Shown: positions 1 through 12,000 of the stretch, in pieces | Layout: each line of letters starts with the position of its first letter | Numbering within the stretch: position 1 is the first letter of the stretch | DNA from: Cotesia glomerata | Lineage: Eukaryota > Arthropoda > Insecta > Hymenoptera > Braconidae | NCBI RefSeq assembly: GCF_020080835.1 | Contig: NC_058162.1 | Location: 23,839,885 to 23,903,884 of the forward strand | DNA: 64,000 nt | Direction: 5' to 3' | Program-made: the position numbers and the translations under genes | Notes under the pieces: generated by a model | Databases searched by the model: none | What the model saw: the letters and a program-made list of their open reading frames with translations, nothing else | Told to the model about the DNA's origin: nothing

Positions 1-138
1 AAAATATGACATCTAAGTAAGCTTACTTGACAAATTTTTAATTCTATTTAACAATTAAATTAATTTTAAAAAATCATTTTCAAAAAATTGCATTTATAAT
101 TTTTTTTTTAATTTCTACATGTCAATTTTTCTATAACA

Positions 139-743
139 CTAAAGTTAGCCCACATTTTTAAATTTTTGATTTTTTTTCAATAATTAAATTAGAAAAAAAA
201 AATATTTTTTAAAAATTGCACTTAAAGTTTTTCAAGTTTTTTACAAATGACAATTTTTAAAAAATTTTTGCAATAATTTTTTAATGAAAAAAATTTTTTA
301 TTTTTAGATGTAGGCTAACTTAATTTTCATAATTTTTTTGCTATAAATTATTTGTTAACAAAAGTTTTAAAAATGATTAAATATTTTTAAAAACAATTTT
401 TGGAGCAAATTTATTTGTCAAATACAATTAATAAATTAATCAAGTGATTGTTAACTTTAATGTCATGCAAAATTTTTTTTTATTTTCAGATATGAAATTT
501 TTTTGTCAATTATTTTTCATAGTAATTTAATTGTCATAAAATATGATACTGAAGTTAGCAGACGTCTAAAAATTTTTGATTTTTTTTTATTAATTAAATT
601 ACAACTAAAAAGATTTTTCTAAAAAATTGCACTTATAGTTTTTTAAGTTTTTTACATGTGACAATTTTTTTTTAAGTTTTTTAATTGAAGATTTTTAATA
701 AAAATTTCTAAAAAATTTTGAAATGTCGGCTAACTTCATTTTC
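139..743. repeat. Two copies of a short AT-rich TIR repeat ending in AGTTAGC
   Basis: Copies at about 140-316 and 548-741 start with AAGTTAGC-CACATTTTT-like sequence and end with the inverted ATGT-GGCTAACTT. Between the ends both have poly-T tracts and a shared TTGCACTTATAGTTTTT-like core. The same unit recurs at about 5265-5450, 12895-13040, 42580-42735 and 58400-58570. It looks like a MITE of about 190 bp. The rest of bases 1-893 holds nothing else I can name. Confidence 0.5.
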
Positions 744-893
744 ACCATAAAATTCTAAAAAAAATTATTCTAATTCATTTAATTTTTTCTAATAAATTTA
801 GTCTAATTATAATTAGTCTGTCAACTTTAGTGACGACATTGTTAGGTATCTATTAAATCTACTATTATAAATTTTGTAAAAATAAAAAATTAC

Positions 894-1049
894 TTGAGTC
901 AGTGTCTGGGCATCAATGTGAAATCGTTGGCAAAAATCCGTCAGAAATTTAATCATAAATGGTTCAGTTGGATTTTTAAGATCTTCCATGGTAACTGGGA
1001 ACCCGAGCTCAGTTAGCAAAGAATAAACAGATTCTGGTGAAAAATCCAT
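894..1049 (-). CDS. Nuf2: Probable kinetochore protein Nuf2, first coding exon (partial gene)
   Basis: Exon of 52 codons reading MDFSPESVYSLLTELGFPV at the start, then DLKNPTEPF and RFHIDAQTLTQ. The spacing of L..LGFP, DLKNPT and F.ID resembles the N-terminal calponin-homology part of Nuf2. In the Ndc80 complex that part helps attach kinetochores to microtubules. The exon begins at the ATG at 1049 and ends at a CAA/GTAATT donor (GT at 893-892), in phase 0. No following exon is visible in bases 1-893, which are AT-rich repeats, so the gene continues beyond the left edge. The family call rests on one short exon. The exon itself, with a clean start and donor and far better base composition than its surroundings, is more certain than the name. 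Confidence 0.6.
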
Positions 1050-1732
1050 TTTAATCAGCTGATTTTGTTGTTTTTACTATCACTTTTTGTTGTTTTTTAA
1101 TTTTTTTTATTACGCCTTTTTTTTTTGGCTTTTAAAACTGTTTAATCACTATTTTTATCAAAATGTTTATGAGAGCGTTTGTTGTGACCGTTGGATTTGA
1201 AATAATACATAACCATAAAATCTAAGCAATGTTTTTGAATGAATTTTTAGAATTTACTAAAGTGACATCTGTTGTTAACTAAACGCGCGAAAATTTGAAA
1301 TATTTGTTTTAAAAATATTTATTTAATTGTATTTTAAAAATAAATATTTTTTACACATTTTTTTTTAAATAATTAAAATATTATTAAAATATTTTATATT
1401 TACAATTTAAAAATATAAGTGCAAGTTTGAAAAAAAAATAAAATTTATCATTTAAAATAATAATTATACACTAATAATAATTATAACAAATCAATTTAAA
1501 ATAATAAAATATTAATTATACAAGTTAAATTTAATTTTTTTCCAATTAATCAATTATTATAAAAGAAATATTTTCAAAAATTCTCACCTTTAATTTTTTT
1601 AAATTTCTACATGTGAAATTTTTCACAAAAATCTAAAAAATTTTTTCAAATTATAAAAAATAAAATTCATTTTTTAATATTTAATTTAATTTAAATAAAT
1701 TATATTAACGATCGTATGATTTCAAATTACAG

Positions 1733-2226
1733 TAGAACCTTGTTATCCGAACAAAAATAGTTTCACTGTAAAAAATCGCGCCAAGTCCACGTTCATAAGA
1801 CTTTTAAGAAAAAAAAATTTTTTTTTCTTTACAAAAGATATAAAATAGAAAAATTAAAAACCAAATAACCGATATGATTGTATATGATTTTCGGAAATTA
1901 AAAAATTTTGTTGTAAATTTAAAAATTAAAAAATTTTGGAACGTATTTAGTGTGCGTGGTTGCAAAATATTTTACTTTTTAATGAAATTCGTAAAATCTA
2001 TTTATTAGGACTTTAAAAATTAAAATACACAATGACGCACACCAAGTACATTCCAAAATTTTTTTCTTAATTTTTAAATTTACAACAAAATTTTTTTTAA
2101 TTTCCGAAAATCATATACAATCATATCGGTTACTTGGATTTTTTAATTTTTCTATTTTATATCTTTTTGTAAAGAAAAAAAAAAATTTTTTTTTTCTTAA
2201 TAGTCTTATGAACGTGGACTTATAAA
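1733..2226. repeat. Foldback element, AT-rich, arms about 200 bp
   Basis: Sequence from CACTGTAAAAAATCGCGCC and AAGTCCACGTTCATAAGAC (about 1774-1804) through GATATGATTGTATATGATTT is repeated in inverted form at 2040-2222, ending GTCTTATGAACGTGGACTT. The centre lies near 1985, flanked by GTGTGCGTGGTTGC and its degenerate inverse. The same element recurs, split by two younger insertions, at 41985-44800. The right end is cut by the repeat that starts near 2230. Region 1050-1732 is plain AT-rich DNA with no gene seen. Confidence 0.6.
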
Positions 2227-2251
2227 AAAAAAAAAAAATCGTGAAGCGTTC

Positions 2252-2686
2252 CACATTTTTACAAATATAAATAATGCTGTGAAGCGGGAAAGAATAGGAG
2301 TTACGGTAATTATTACGTGAAGCGTTCCACATTCACGTAACAGGATATTGGTAGGAAAGGATTGAGAAAGGAATGTGGAGAGGATCATCTTAATGTGAGT
2401 TTATAGAATATGCGAGAAAAAATTATTAGATAGCTCGGACTGGGATTCGAACCCAGAACCTTCCGAAGACATGTCGGCTACTCTACCATTTGAGCTATCC
2501 GGTCTATACTAAATTTCCTTTCGATTATTCTATATACATTAAGCCACACCGTCCATCTTACGGTAAGCATTTTTACAAATATAAATAATGCTGTGAAGCG
2601 GGAAAGAGTAGGAGTTACGGTAATTATTACGTGAAGCGTTCCACATTCACGTAACAGGATATTGGTAGGGAAGGATTGAGAAAGGA
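2252..2686. repeat. Tandem duplication of a tRNA-like-containing unit
   Basis: The stretch AATAATGCTGTGAAGCGGGA through GTAACAGGATATTGGTAGG occurs at about 2270-2355 and again at about 2583-2668, so the period is close to 313 bp. The unit includes the tRNA-like sequence at 2430-2505. The second copy runs directly into the run of 100 N, so the array may be longer than shown and may have been collapsed in assembly. Confidence 0.65.
2430..2505 (-). tRNA. tRNA-like sequence (Thr-type anticodon TGT), probably a repeat-borne pseudo-tRNA
   Basis: Read on the minus strand it has an A-box region (TAGCTCAAATGG), a five-pair anticodon stem with four good pairs around a loop whose centre is TGT, and a perfect B box GGTTCGAATCC inside a CTGGG/CCCAG T-stem. 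The acceptor stem GACCGGA/TCCGAGC has two mismatches. It lies in a unit that is tandemly duplicated. I take it for a tRNA-derived interspersed sequence rather than a working gene, though tRNA-finding programs may report it. Confidence 0.45.
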
Positions 2687-2786
2687 NNNNNNNNNNNNNN
2701 NNNNNNNNNNNNNNNNNNNNNNNNNNNNNNNNNNNNNNNNNNNNNNNNNNNNNNNNNNNNNNNNNNNNNNNNNNNNNNNNNNNNNN
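2687..2786. other. Assembly gap of 100 N
   Basis: Exactly 100 undetermined bases, the usual placeholder for a gap of unknown size. It follows a tandem repeat and precedes a segment (2787-2935) that is much richer in G+C than the rest of the window, so sequence joined across it may not be contiguous in the genome. Confidence 0.99.
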
Positions 2787-3126
2787 CACATGCGCTAAAA
2801 CAGATTTAATTGAAATAGTGGCGGTAACGACATTCGGCAACAGCGCAGTTAGAAAATCTCCCGGAGGCCCACTCGCACCGGGCGGCATAGCGCCGCCCGG
2901 TTCCGAAAATTGCTTTTTTAAATTACTTCGTATATATTTTTATGCTTTTTTATATCGTCACAATTTTTAGAAAAGTTAGAAGAATGCACTTAATTTTTTT
3001 CAAAATTATCAATGAACTGAATTTCGAGAAAAAAAAAATGCAAAAAAGGCGGCGCCGCGCTCATTATGCGACCTACGAAGGGTTAATTAAATTAAAAGAA
3101 GATAATAAAATTAAATTATTTTTTAG

Positions 3127-3336
3127 CGATTAGAAAATATAATATCTTCTGTAGCAGTAGGACGCACATGTATCGCTTCAACACACGACCCATTATCAGC
3201 GACGCGAATATTTTCGCGGATTATTTTTATAAATCGCGGAAATATTTCAGAGTCTGGAACTCATGAAGAGTTGATAAAAGCCAACGGACATTACGCTCGT
3301 TTTTGGAGAGAAGAAAGAAATAGACTATCTAGTTAA
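3127..3336 (+). CDS. C-terminal end of an ABC transporter ATP-binding domain (last exon or fragment)
   Basis: Open frame of 69 codons ending in TAA, directly preceded by an acceptor-like TTATTTTTTAG. It reads RLENIISSVAVGRTCIASTH, then RIIFINRGNI, SESGTHEELI and NGHYARFW. This matches the end of ABCB/half-transporter nucleotide-binding domains: RT.I...TH is the H-loop strand with the switch histidine, followed by ..I.....G.I.E.GTHEEL, and the NG.YA..W tail is typical. Walker A, signature and Walker B motifs are absent. They would lie upstream, possibly in or beyond the N gap. An AATAAA at 3452-3457 would serve its 3' end. It may be the last exon of a real gene or a pseudogene fragment. Confidence 0.5.
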   Translation, partial: RLENIISSVAVGRTCIASTHDPLSATRIFSRIIFINRGNISESGTHEELIKANGHYARFWREERNRLSS

Positions 3337-3451
3337 GCTTAACTATAATTTTAAGTTATAATTATTTATAAGAAGCACAAGAACTCTGAAAGGAACAAAG
3401 AAGTCAAATATATGATCTTAGATAATAATAAATTATTTAAACTGTTTGTAC

Positions 3452-3457
3452 AATAAA
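3452..3457 (+). terminator. Candidate polyadenylation signal AATAAA
   Basis: AATAAA 116 bp after the stop codon of the ABC-transporter-like exon. It lies in the short convergent gap between that stop (3336) and the pelota stop (3568). Confidence 0.4.
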
Positions 3458-3567
3458 TTAACATTGTATATAATCCATGATGATTAAGACACTTTTGTTT
3501 AGTTAATTAATTATAAATTGCCACGGTTATAAAACATAAAAATTAACTATCATACGGAATACTCCTG

Positions 3568-6500
3568 TCAATCTTCTTCAGAGGAATCGTCGCCGTCGCT
3601 TTCGTCTTCCAGCTCTGGCATTGGGAATCTCAAAATTGCTGCTATACCCGTCAATTGCTCGAGTTCTGAAGAATAAAATTTATTTTTTTTTTTTGTTATT
3701 TTTCATACAATAATTTATTAATTAAATACTATTTTTTTCTTGAAAAATAGAAATAAAAAAAAATTTAATGAAATATCAATGTAAACATTCTTTATGAATT
3801 TTTGAAAAATTTGTAAATTTTTATATTTGATCAACAATTTAGAAATAAAATAATTTAGCAGTAAAAATAGAAGAATTAAAAAAAATTGTCAATATCTAGA
3901 ATTTTAAATTTGAATAATTTTTTATAATTGATTAAATGGAACCCAAAATTACAAAAATTTTTTTTTATTATTTGATTTTTGATGCATAATATGAAAAAAA
4001 AAAAAAAAATGAAAATCGTCAACCGAATGTCAAAAATGAAATATTTTAAAATCAGTAAATGATAAAACATTTTTTTAATTTTTCATAATCTTAAAAAATA
4101 AATAGTTTAGTACTCTAAAAATTAATCCCTCAAAAATATCAATAAAAAACAAAACATTTTTTGTATTTCAGATTAAAAAACAATAATAAAAAAATTTATC
4201 TAAATACAAACAAGAAATAATTAAAAAAAAAAAATAGAATAAATAAATTTTTCGACTTTTCATAATAAAAACTAAACTTACGTTCTCCAGAAACGTGCAT
4301 GCTTGAAAATATTTTAACATCTCCATTAGATTCTCTTACACTTTCAACCAACTCAACATATTCTTTCCTTTCAGCAATATCATGACACCTAAAAATAAAT
4401 AATCACTCTATAATCATCATCATCATCAATCATTTATATGATAAAATGGGTTTTTTATGGTTAAATTTGGTATCGTTGGAAAAGTTTTGACCTGGAGTTG
4501 TGCCTTTTCAAGATTTCGTATCGTTCTCACCGATAATCAATTTATTGTAATAAGTATTTAGTAGGGTGCTTTTTTTTTTAACTATTTTTTTTTTTTTCAG
4601 TTCCATCGTGAAATTTTGTTGCAAGTACCCAAAAAAAAATACCCTGAAAGTTTAGGCCCTTAATATTAATATTAAGACCTCGACCCAGGCGTTTAAAGAT
4701 TTCCCCTTAAGGTAGTACCCTCGCCAGTCATTTTCTTAGGATTTTTTTTTAATTTTGGTAGATTAATTTTCATATAATTCTGCGTCGATTGGCGCAATTT
4801 GAGAATTTTTGACCATCTAGTTTCCGAGATATTTAATTTCAAAGTTTGAGTTTTGAACGCTCTTATACATTACAGTATACGGGATATCGAAAAATTTACC
4901 TACAAACATTTTTATATCTTAGAAACTTTTCTTAGGATCTTTTTAAAAAACTAGAGTAACGTTAACTAACAACTAAACAATTAAAAAAAAAAAAAATTCA
5001 TTGATAATTACCACACAGTTTCAGAGATAATTAGTAATAAGTAATTAAAAATTTACCAGACTTTAGCCGAGGAGGGGATACGTTAATAAAGCTGTGGCAA
5101 CAGCGCAAGTTTTGTAAGCCGCGAAAGAAGTATGAGATGCGCATGCGCTGACAAATTTGAAAAGTTTAATTTACGTTAGGTGTAATATTATAGTTATTAA
5201 TTTTATTTATTTAAAAAAAAAAAAAAAACTATGATTATTTTATGAAAATAAGTATTTTTTTATGATACTAAAGTTAGTCGACATTTTTAATTTTTTGATT
5301 TTTTTTTTAATAATTAAATAAGAAAAAAAAATTTTTTTTTTATATTGCATTTACAGTTTTTGAAGCTTTTTTCAAGTGAAATTTTTTATTTTTTGTAATC
5401 ATTTTTCAATAAAAAATTCTAAAAATTTTAAATGTTGGCTGAATTAATTTTAATTTTTTTTATATTTATTAAAAATTCAAAAAGTTAACAATTTTAATAT
5501 AATAATATATATTAATCTTTCATAAGTTATAAAAATAATAGTCAGATGAAATAATAAAAAATACTTAAATTTAAAATCAGTTAATACATATAAACACAAA
5601 AATTTAATTACTTATTTTTCTGAAAAAACAAAACAATATTGTCAATTATTTTTTTTCTATTTGTTATTTGTATAGTTATTTCCATATTTACTCGAGATTT
5701 CTGTCGTTTTTCAAGGACTTTTTTTCATGAATCGTCTTTTATATGTCGATTTTTCAGACATTGTTACTATATTTCCAAATAAATGTTTGTGAATAAATAA
5801 ATAAACGCATGTATCAAAACAGAGGTTAGTCTACAGCTAGTCCAAAACACTACAGTATAACCACTATAAAATATCTTAATGCTCACGCAGTGTTGCCAGA
5901 TTTTTCAAACGATCAGTTTCTCGTTCGTGATTGGCTGAAATAAGTACATAAACAGCAAAAAGTTTTAGGCTTGTCAATAATGACTATCCGGTATGTGTAC
6001 CGTATACTCTAGCATAAACTTTTGACGACGGAAGTCGCGAGGGTAATACCTTAAAAAAACACAGAAATTTTGATTTTTTTATGTTTAAATTTCTATAGCT
6101 CAGTGGCATTTCACAGCATTGCTTCGACCGTGAACGTAAATTTTAGAAAGTAAAAGATGGTTTAATTAAAATTTTTTTTCGGTGTACATCTACTTATATC
6201 ATTGTATAAGTGTAATATGGTTGTGATAGAGGCATTTAAAGATCACAAAATTGCTTGACCTTGACGAGTTGAGTATATATAAAGCACAACCTCACGCGCT
6301 TCGCGCTATGAGGCGTGCAATAATTTAGGGTGTCAATATTTAGACGCCTGTCAATAATTGGGGCTTTTACCTTATTAATAAACTGAAAAATAAATAAATT
6401 TTATTCATTCATTATTACAATTAGGGATACTATACAGTACTAGATGATTCGGAAATAATATTAACGACCAGTCAAAATTATAAAAAATATCTTTTAAAAA

Positions 6501-8971
6501 TATCATTAAATATCTCTGAAAATTTTGATTTTAGCGACTTCGTGCTCAGGACTTTTTTTTGTAGGAAATTGAATGTTCTACAAGTTTGTCATTCACATTT
6601 TTTCTGTAGCTCTTGTCATTCACGAGATAAATGCGAAAAAACGCGAATTTCATGGAAAAATCAAGTTTAGAGGCCTGTACTACCTCGCCGGTTCGAGTTA
6701 CGGCTTGGCCGCTATGGACACTTTTGTAGAGCATTCAATTCTGAAAAAAACCCGTTCACGGTCGAAGCAATGCTGTGAAATGCCACTGAGCTATAGAAAT
6801 TTAAACATAAATAAATCAAAATTTCTGTGTTTTTTTAAGGGGAAATCTTTAAACGCCTGGGTCGAGGTCTTAATATTAATATTAAGGGCCTAAACTTTCA
6901 GGGTATTTTTTTTTGGGTACTTGCAACAAAATTTCACGATGGAACTGAAAAAAAAAAAATAGTTGAAAAAAAAAAGCACCCTAGTATTTAGGCTGCATTC
7001 GAAAATACTCTATTTATAGATACATAATTAAGAAATGGCCTTATATCTTGTGAAATATTGACATTTTTACAGATATAAGCTCATCCCGGTGTTACACTCA
7101 TCAAGACCTTTCATTTGAGTACCCACATCAATTTTTCATATATCGTCATATTTTAAAATTCGTGATTTTAAATATTCTCAACTATAATGTAACGTTGTTT
7201 TAGATGTTCAAACTTTTAGTTTATCATTTTTTTAATTGGGAATATTTTTAATAATTCTTTTTTTTTTAATCCGATATTTTTAGATTAATGACGTTTTATT
7301 AATGCTTTTTTTTAACTGTTCATTTTTTAAAAATGAATTCATTTAGAAATTTTATTATTTACAGTTGGCTGTCTTTTTATTTGTCACATTTTAGTACAGG
7401 TATAATTTACTTTTGACTTTATTTATATTTTTAAAATTTTTATAATATCATTTTTTATGGTTTGCTTATTTTACAAATTGGAAAATTTCATATTTTCCAA
7501 TTTTAAAGTTTAGAAACGGCCAAATTTATTGATGGCCATAAATCCTTAAACTTAGAAACTGACACAAATTAATGTCCAAGATTGTATATATGAAAAATAT
7601 ATCAAAATGCATGTGGGTACTCAAATGAAAGCTCTTGATGAGTGTAACATCGGGATGAGCTTATATTTTTATAAATGTCAATAGTTAAGAAAGTACAGTG
7701 TAATTTAACAAAAGTCATTATTCATTATTTAATAAAGCAAAATTTTATTTATGGTTCACAAGTCACGGCAGTTACATAGTGACTGCAAGGTTGCTAGTAA
7801 TATTCATATTATTAAAGTAGCCGTCAAATCAACGATTAATATTTACTGATTTTTTAAAATAGATCCCAAAAAAAATTTTCGGGTTAATAAAAAAAAATTA
7901 TAAATCATTATAAGATCATTGATATACTTAAAAATTTTTCCCCAAGACTCCAATAAATTTCATAAAAAGTATTTATTTGACTCTAGCGTAGCGCATAAAT
8001 GTCCTTAATAAAATAAAATAAAAACATACCTAAACAATTTGTCAGAAATAAGCAAAGTTTCAACAGCTTGAGCAGCCGCAGCAGCAAGACAATGTTTTTT
8101 CCCATAAAAAGCTCTAGCAGGATCAGTTTGCAAAATAGTATAAAACTGTTCAAGAGCTTTAACTTCCCCAGCTGCTTTAGTATCAGACATCCTAGTAACC
8201 ACAGCAGGATCAGCCAGGACTTCCTTCAGCGAGTGTTTGAACCCGGAGCTGGCATGGACCAGCATAAACTTGCTCTTGTTCTCCAGCAACAATTTATTAT
8301 CAGTTTTTATAGCCTGCTGAATCATGTACTCCATGAACTGGTCCTTGACGAACCCCGGGCTCGCTACAATAACACACTTGACAATATCGAAATTAACGTG
8401 CCGCAAAATTGCCTGCATGATGTTCTCGTAGAAGCGGTTCAAGCCTTTCTCGTGCTGGGAAGTCATGCCCTTCCGTTTGCGAGGAATAACCTGGTCAATC
8501 TTAGCCCTCACTATCGTCATGTTCGAAGTGATCAGACATATGTGAGCTATTCCTTCCTGCATGACAATAGCAGCCACATCAGCATTCTGAGACGGGTCGC
8601 ATGCTGTGTCAATTCGCTCCAACGCTATCGAGTCCCATTTAACTTTCCTTAGAGTGAATTTACGGTTCTTCTCGACATCCAGCGTGTGGTATTGTCCCAT
8701 CTATAATTTAATTTTAGTTATTGTATTTAAATGATCTATATTATTGAGAGAATAAGAGAAATTTTTTCTCCAGGATAGTCACATTATAATGATAAGTATT
8801 TAGGCTGCATTCAAAAATGATCTGTATTTAAAAACATAATTAAGAAATAAGCTTGTATCTTGTGAACTACTGACATTTTTAAATATATAAGCTCATATTG
8901 ATGTTACACTCATCAAAACCTTTCATTTGAGTACTCACATCAATTTTTCATATATTTCATATATTTATATG

Positions 8972-9036
<65 letters not shown>

Positions 9037-12000
9037 AAAAATATATCAAAAATGCAAGTAGGTACTCAAATTAAAGCTCTGGATGAGTGTATTATCATGA
9101 TGAGCTTATATCTTAAAAAATGTCAATAATTAAGAAATTGCATTGTATCGTGTCAACTATTAACATTTTTAAAGATATAAGCTCATCCCGATGTTACACT
9201 CATCGAGACCTTTCATTTGATTACCCACATCAATTTTTCATATATTTTATATATTTCACAAATACCATATATATAAAATATATGAAAAATGCCATGTGGG
9301 TATTCAAATAAAAGGTCTCGATGAGTGTAACATCAAAATGAGTTTATATCTTCAAAAATGTCAATAATTAAGAAATGACCTTGTATCTTGTTAACTATTG
9401 ACATTTTTAAAGATATAAACTCATCCCGATGTTACACTCATCGAGACCTTTCATTTGATTACCCACATCAATTTTTCATATATTTTATATATTTATATAT
9501 TTCACAAATACCATATATATAAAATATATGAAAAATGCCATGTGGGTATTCAAATGAAAGGTCTCGATGAGTGTAACATCAAAATGAGTTTATATCTTCA
9601 AAAATGTCAATAATTAAGAAATGACCTTGTATCTTGTTAACTATTGACATTTTTAAAGATATAAGCTCATCCCGATGTTACACTCATCGAGACCTTTCAT
9701 TTGATTACCCACATCAATTTTTCATATATTTTATATATTTATATATTTCACAAATACCATATATATATAAAATATATGAAAAATGCCATGTGGGTATTCA
9801 AATGAAAGGTCTCGATGAGTGTAACATCAAAATGAGTTTATATCTTCAAAAATGTCAATAATTAAGAAATGACCTTGTATCTTGTTAACTATTGACATTT
9901 TTAAAGATATAAGCTCATCCCGATGTTACACTCATCGAGACCTTTCATTTGAGTACCCACATCAATTTTTCATATATTTATATATATTATGTATATATGT
10001 ATATATGAAAAATATATGAAAATGCATGTGGGTACTCAAATGAAAGCTCTTGATGAGTGTAACATTGGGATGAGCTTATATCTTTAAAAACTTCAATATT
10101 TAAGTAAGTACAGTACAATTTAACAAAAGTCATTATTTAATAAAGCAAAAATTTGTTTTATGGTTCACAAGTAACGGCAGTCACATAGTGACTGCAAAGT
10201 TGCTAGTTTAAATTTATGATTCATACCTTGACATATTGGTTTTCTACAATATTTCTTCCCTTGAGTCTCAAAACACATGCCTGGGTGTCAAAGTCTATGT
10301 TCTCGACGTTGATTGTCAACGTAGTGCGGACTCGCGTGCTGTTGGTGCTACCGGTTGAACTTTCCGTCTGGACTTTTCGGATCGTTGATCCGCAGACACA
10401 ATCTCCCTCTGATATGAGATTGTATGCGTGCCACATGTCTTCTGGGTTTTCCGGGACCAAAACGACACTCCTATAGTTAACAATTTCATTATTTGTCATT
10501 TAATTTTTTATAATTTTAACTTAACTAGCTTTAGGAAATTTTTTTCATTTTATAAAAATTTTGTAGAAAAAATTCTGTGTAGAAAATAAAAAAAAAAATA
10601 TTTTTTTTTGTACATGATTTATTTTATAGCAATTAAATTATTATGAAAAGAAAAATTAATTCATTAAAAAATTTCACATTTGACAATTCAAAAAAAATTA
10701 TTAATGATATTTTTTTAAAACATTTTTGAAGTGAAACTTCTTTATCGACGCATGAGAGAAATTTTATAGCAATGTAAAAAAAAATCGTCACAATTTTTGG
10801 TTACGCGCCATGTTATTTTTTTTTTTTTTTTATCAAAGTTCAGTATAGCGCCGTAAAGAATAAATCTAAAAACAAAAAAAAAAAAAAACAAATTAATTGA
10901 TAATTTAAAAATAAAAAAAAAAATACAATTATTAGTAAATCAAAATATGTATACGTACATCTTTTTTATTTATTTGTTTCTAATGATTTATCTATTCATT
11001 TTTAATTCTACAAAATCATTGCATGTCTACAAGATTAATTATCATTATATAATTGTATTACTTTGAATAGATAATTCCAATTATTTACTCATAACTTGTG
11101 TAATTGAGTTAGTTATTAAATATCTGTTTTGAATTATTTTTACTATGTTATAGAAGAAAATATAAATATTAAAGTTCTTTACATAATTTTTGTAAACCGA
11201 TTAAATAATGGCAGAGTTTAAAAAATGACAACAATGGTAATGATGATGAGATCATAATTGATGAATTACAATGATTATAATAAAAGCAATGATAAAATGA
11301 ATTACTCATATTATTGGTATGCATGTCTATAATACAATAAATAATAGTTTAAAAAAACTAAAAACACGCTTTTTATAGAAAACCAAACTAAAAAATAGAA
11401 AATAAATTTAAATTAAGAATAGTGTTAAAAATTTCAATAAATATAAATTAATAATAGTGTAAATAAAAAAAATGTATTTTATTTTAAAAAAAGCGTGAGG
11501 TGCATGGTGTCAATAGTTATAAATATTTTATTGACAGATATGAGTAGAGTGATTATCATTTTGATAATATCTTAAAAAGCACCCCACGCTTTTTTAAAAT
11601 AAAATACATTTTTTATTTACACTATTATTAATTTATATTTATTGAAATTTTTAACAATATTCTTAATTTAAATTTATTTTCTATTTTTTAGTTTGGTTTT
11701 CTATAAAAAGCGTGTTTTAGTTTTTTAAACTATTATTTATTTTTACTTTTAGTTTGGTTTACTTATAAAAGCCTGATTATTTAATTTTTTTAAACTCTTA
11801 TTTGTTTGATTATCAAAAATATTCAGGCGCGCAAATTACCCACGGAGAGTTACATACTGACATACTGACATACAAGTGAAGCTAATAAAAAATAATTATT
11901 TATAAATATTATAAATACGGGGAATCAGAGTTCGATTTCGGAGAGCGAGCCTGAGAAACGGCTACCAGAACCAAGGAAGGCCGCAGGCGCGCAGATTACC

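Larger units (their letters stand above)
4562..6983. mobile_element. hAT-like non-autonomous element with 8-bp target duplication
   Basis: Termini TAGGGTGCTTTTTT and AAAAAAGCACCCTA are inverted, and the inversion continues for roughly 240 bp once a nested insertion is removed. Both sides carry GTATTTAG (4554-4561 and 6984-6991), an 8-bp duplication of a site intact in the copy at 22621. An 8-bp duplication and TAGGG-type ends are hAT features. No transposase ORF is present. Two other repeats sit in its interior, at 4711-6050 and about 6142-6334. Confidence 0.75.
4403..7797 (+). mobile_element. Helitron-like element in pelota intron 3, interrupted by a nested hAT-like element
   Basis: Left part 4403-4561 matches the 5' region of the copy at 22621 (GGTTAAATTTGGTATC, GACCTGGAGTTGTGCC, then AATAAGTATTTAG). 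Right part 6984-7797 resumes with GTATTTAGGCTGCATTC. It has one palindromic minisatellite unit (about 7050-7690) and the family 3' end: a GCAGTTACATAGTGACTGC hairpin (one mutated pair), AAGGTTG and terminal CTAG followed by T. The left end is diverged and its first base is uncertain. It starts only 14 bp from the acceptor of pelota exon 4. Confidence 0.75.

Noticed and set aside
2478..2888. Open frame of 136 codons with an X run
   Set aside because: It is open only because it crosses the 100-N gap. The sides are a tRNA-like repeat and a GC-rich fragment with no shared protein family.
6573..6893. 106-codon frame in the hAT-like element
   Set aside because: Low-complexity translation of an inverted arm; no transposase motif, and the same stretch is open on the opposite strand too.
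8068..8652. 194-codon plus-strand frame opposite pelota exon 3
   Set aside because: It is the antisense shadow of a conserved exon. The plus-strand protein has no recognisable family, while the minus strand is a clear pelota.
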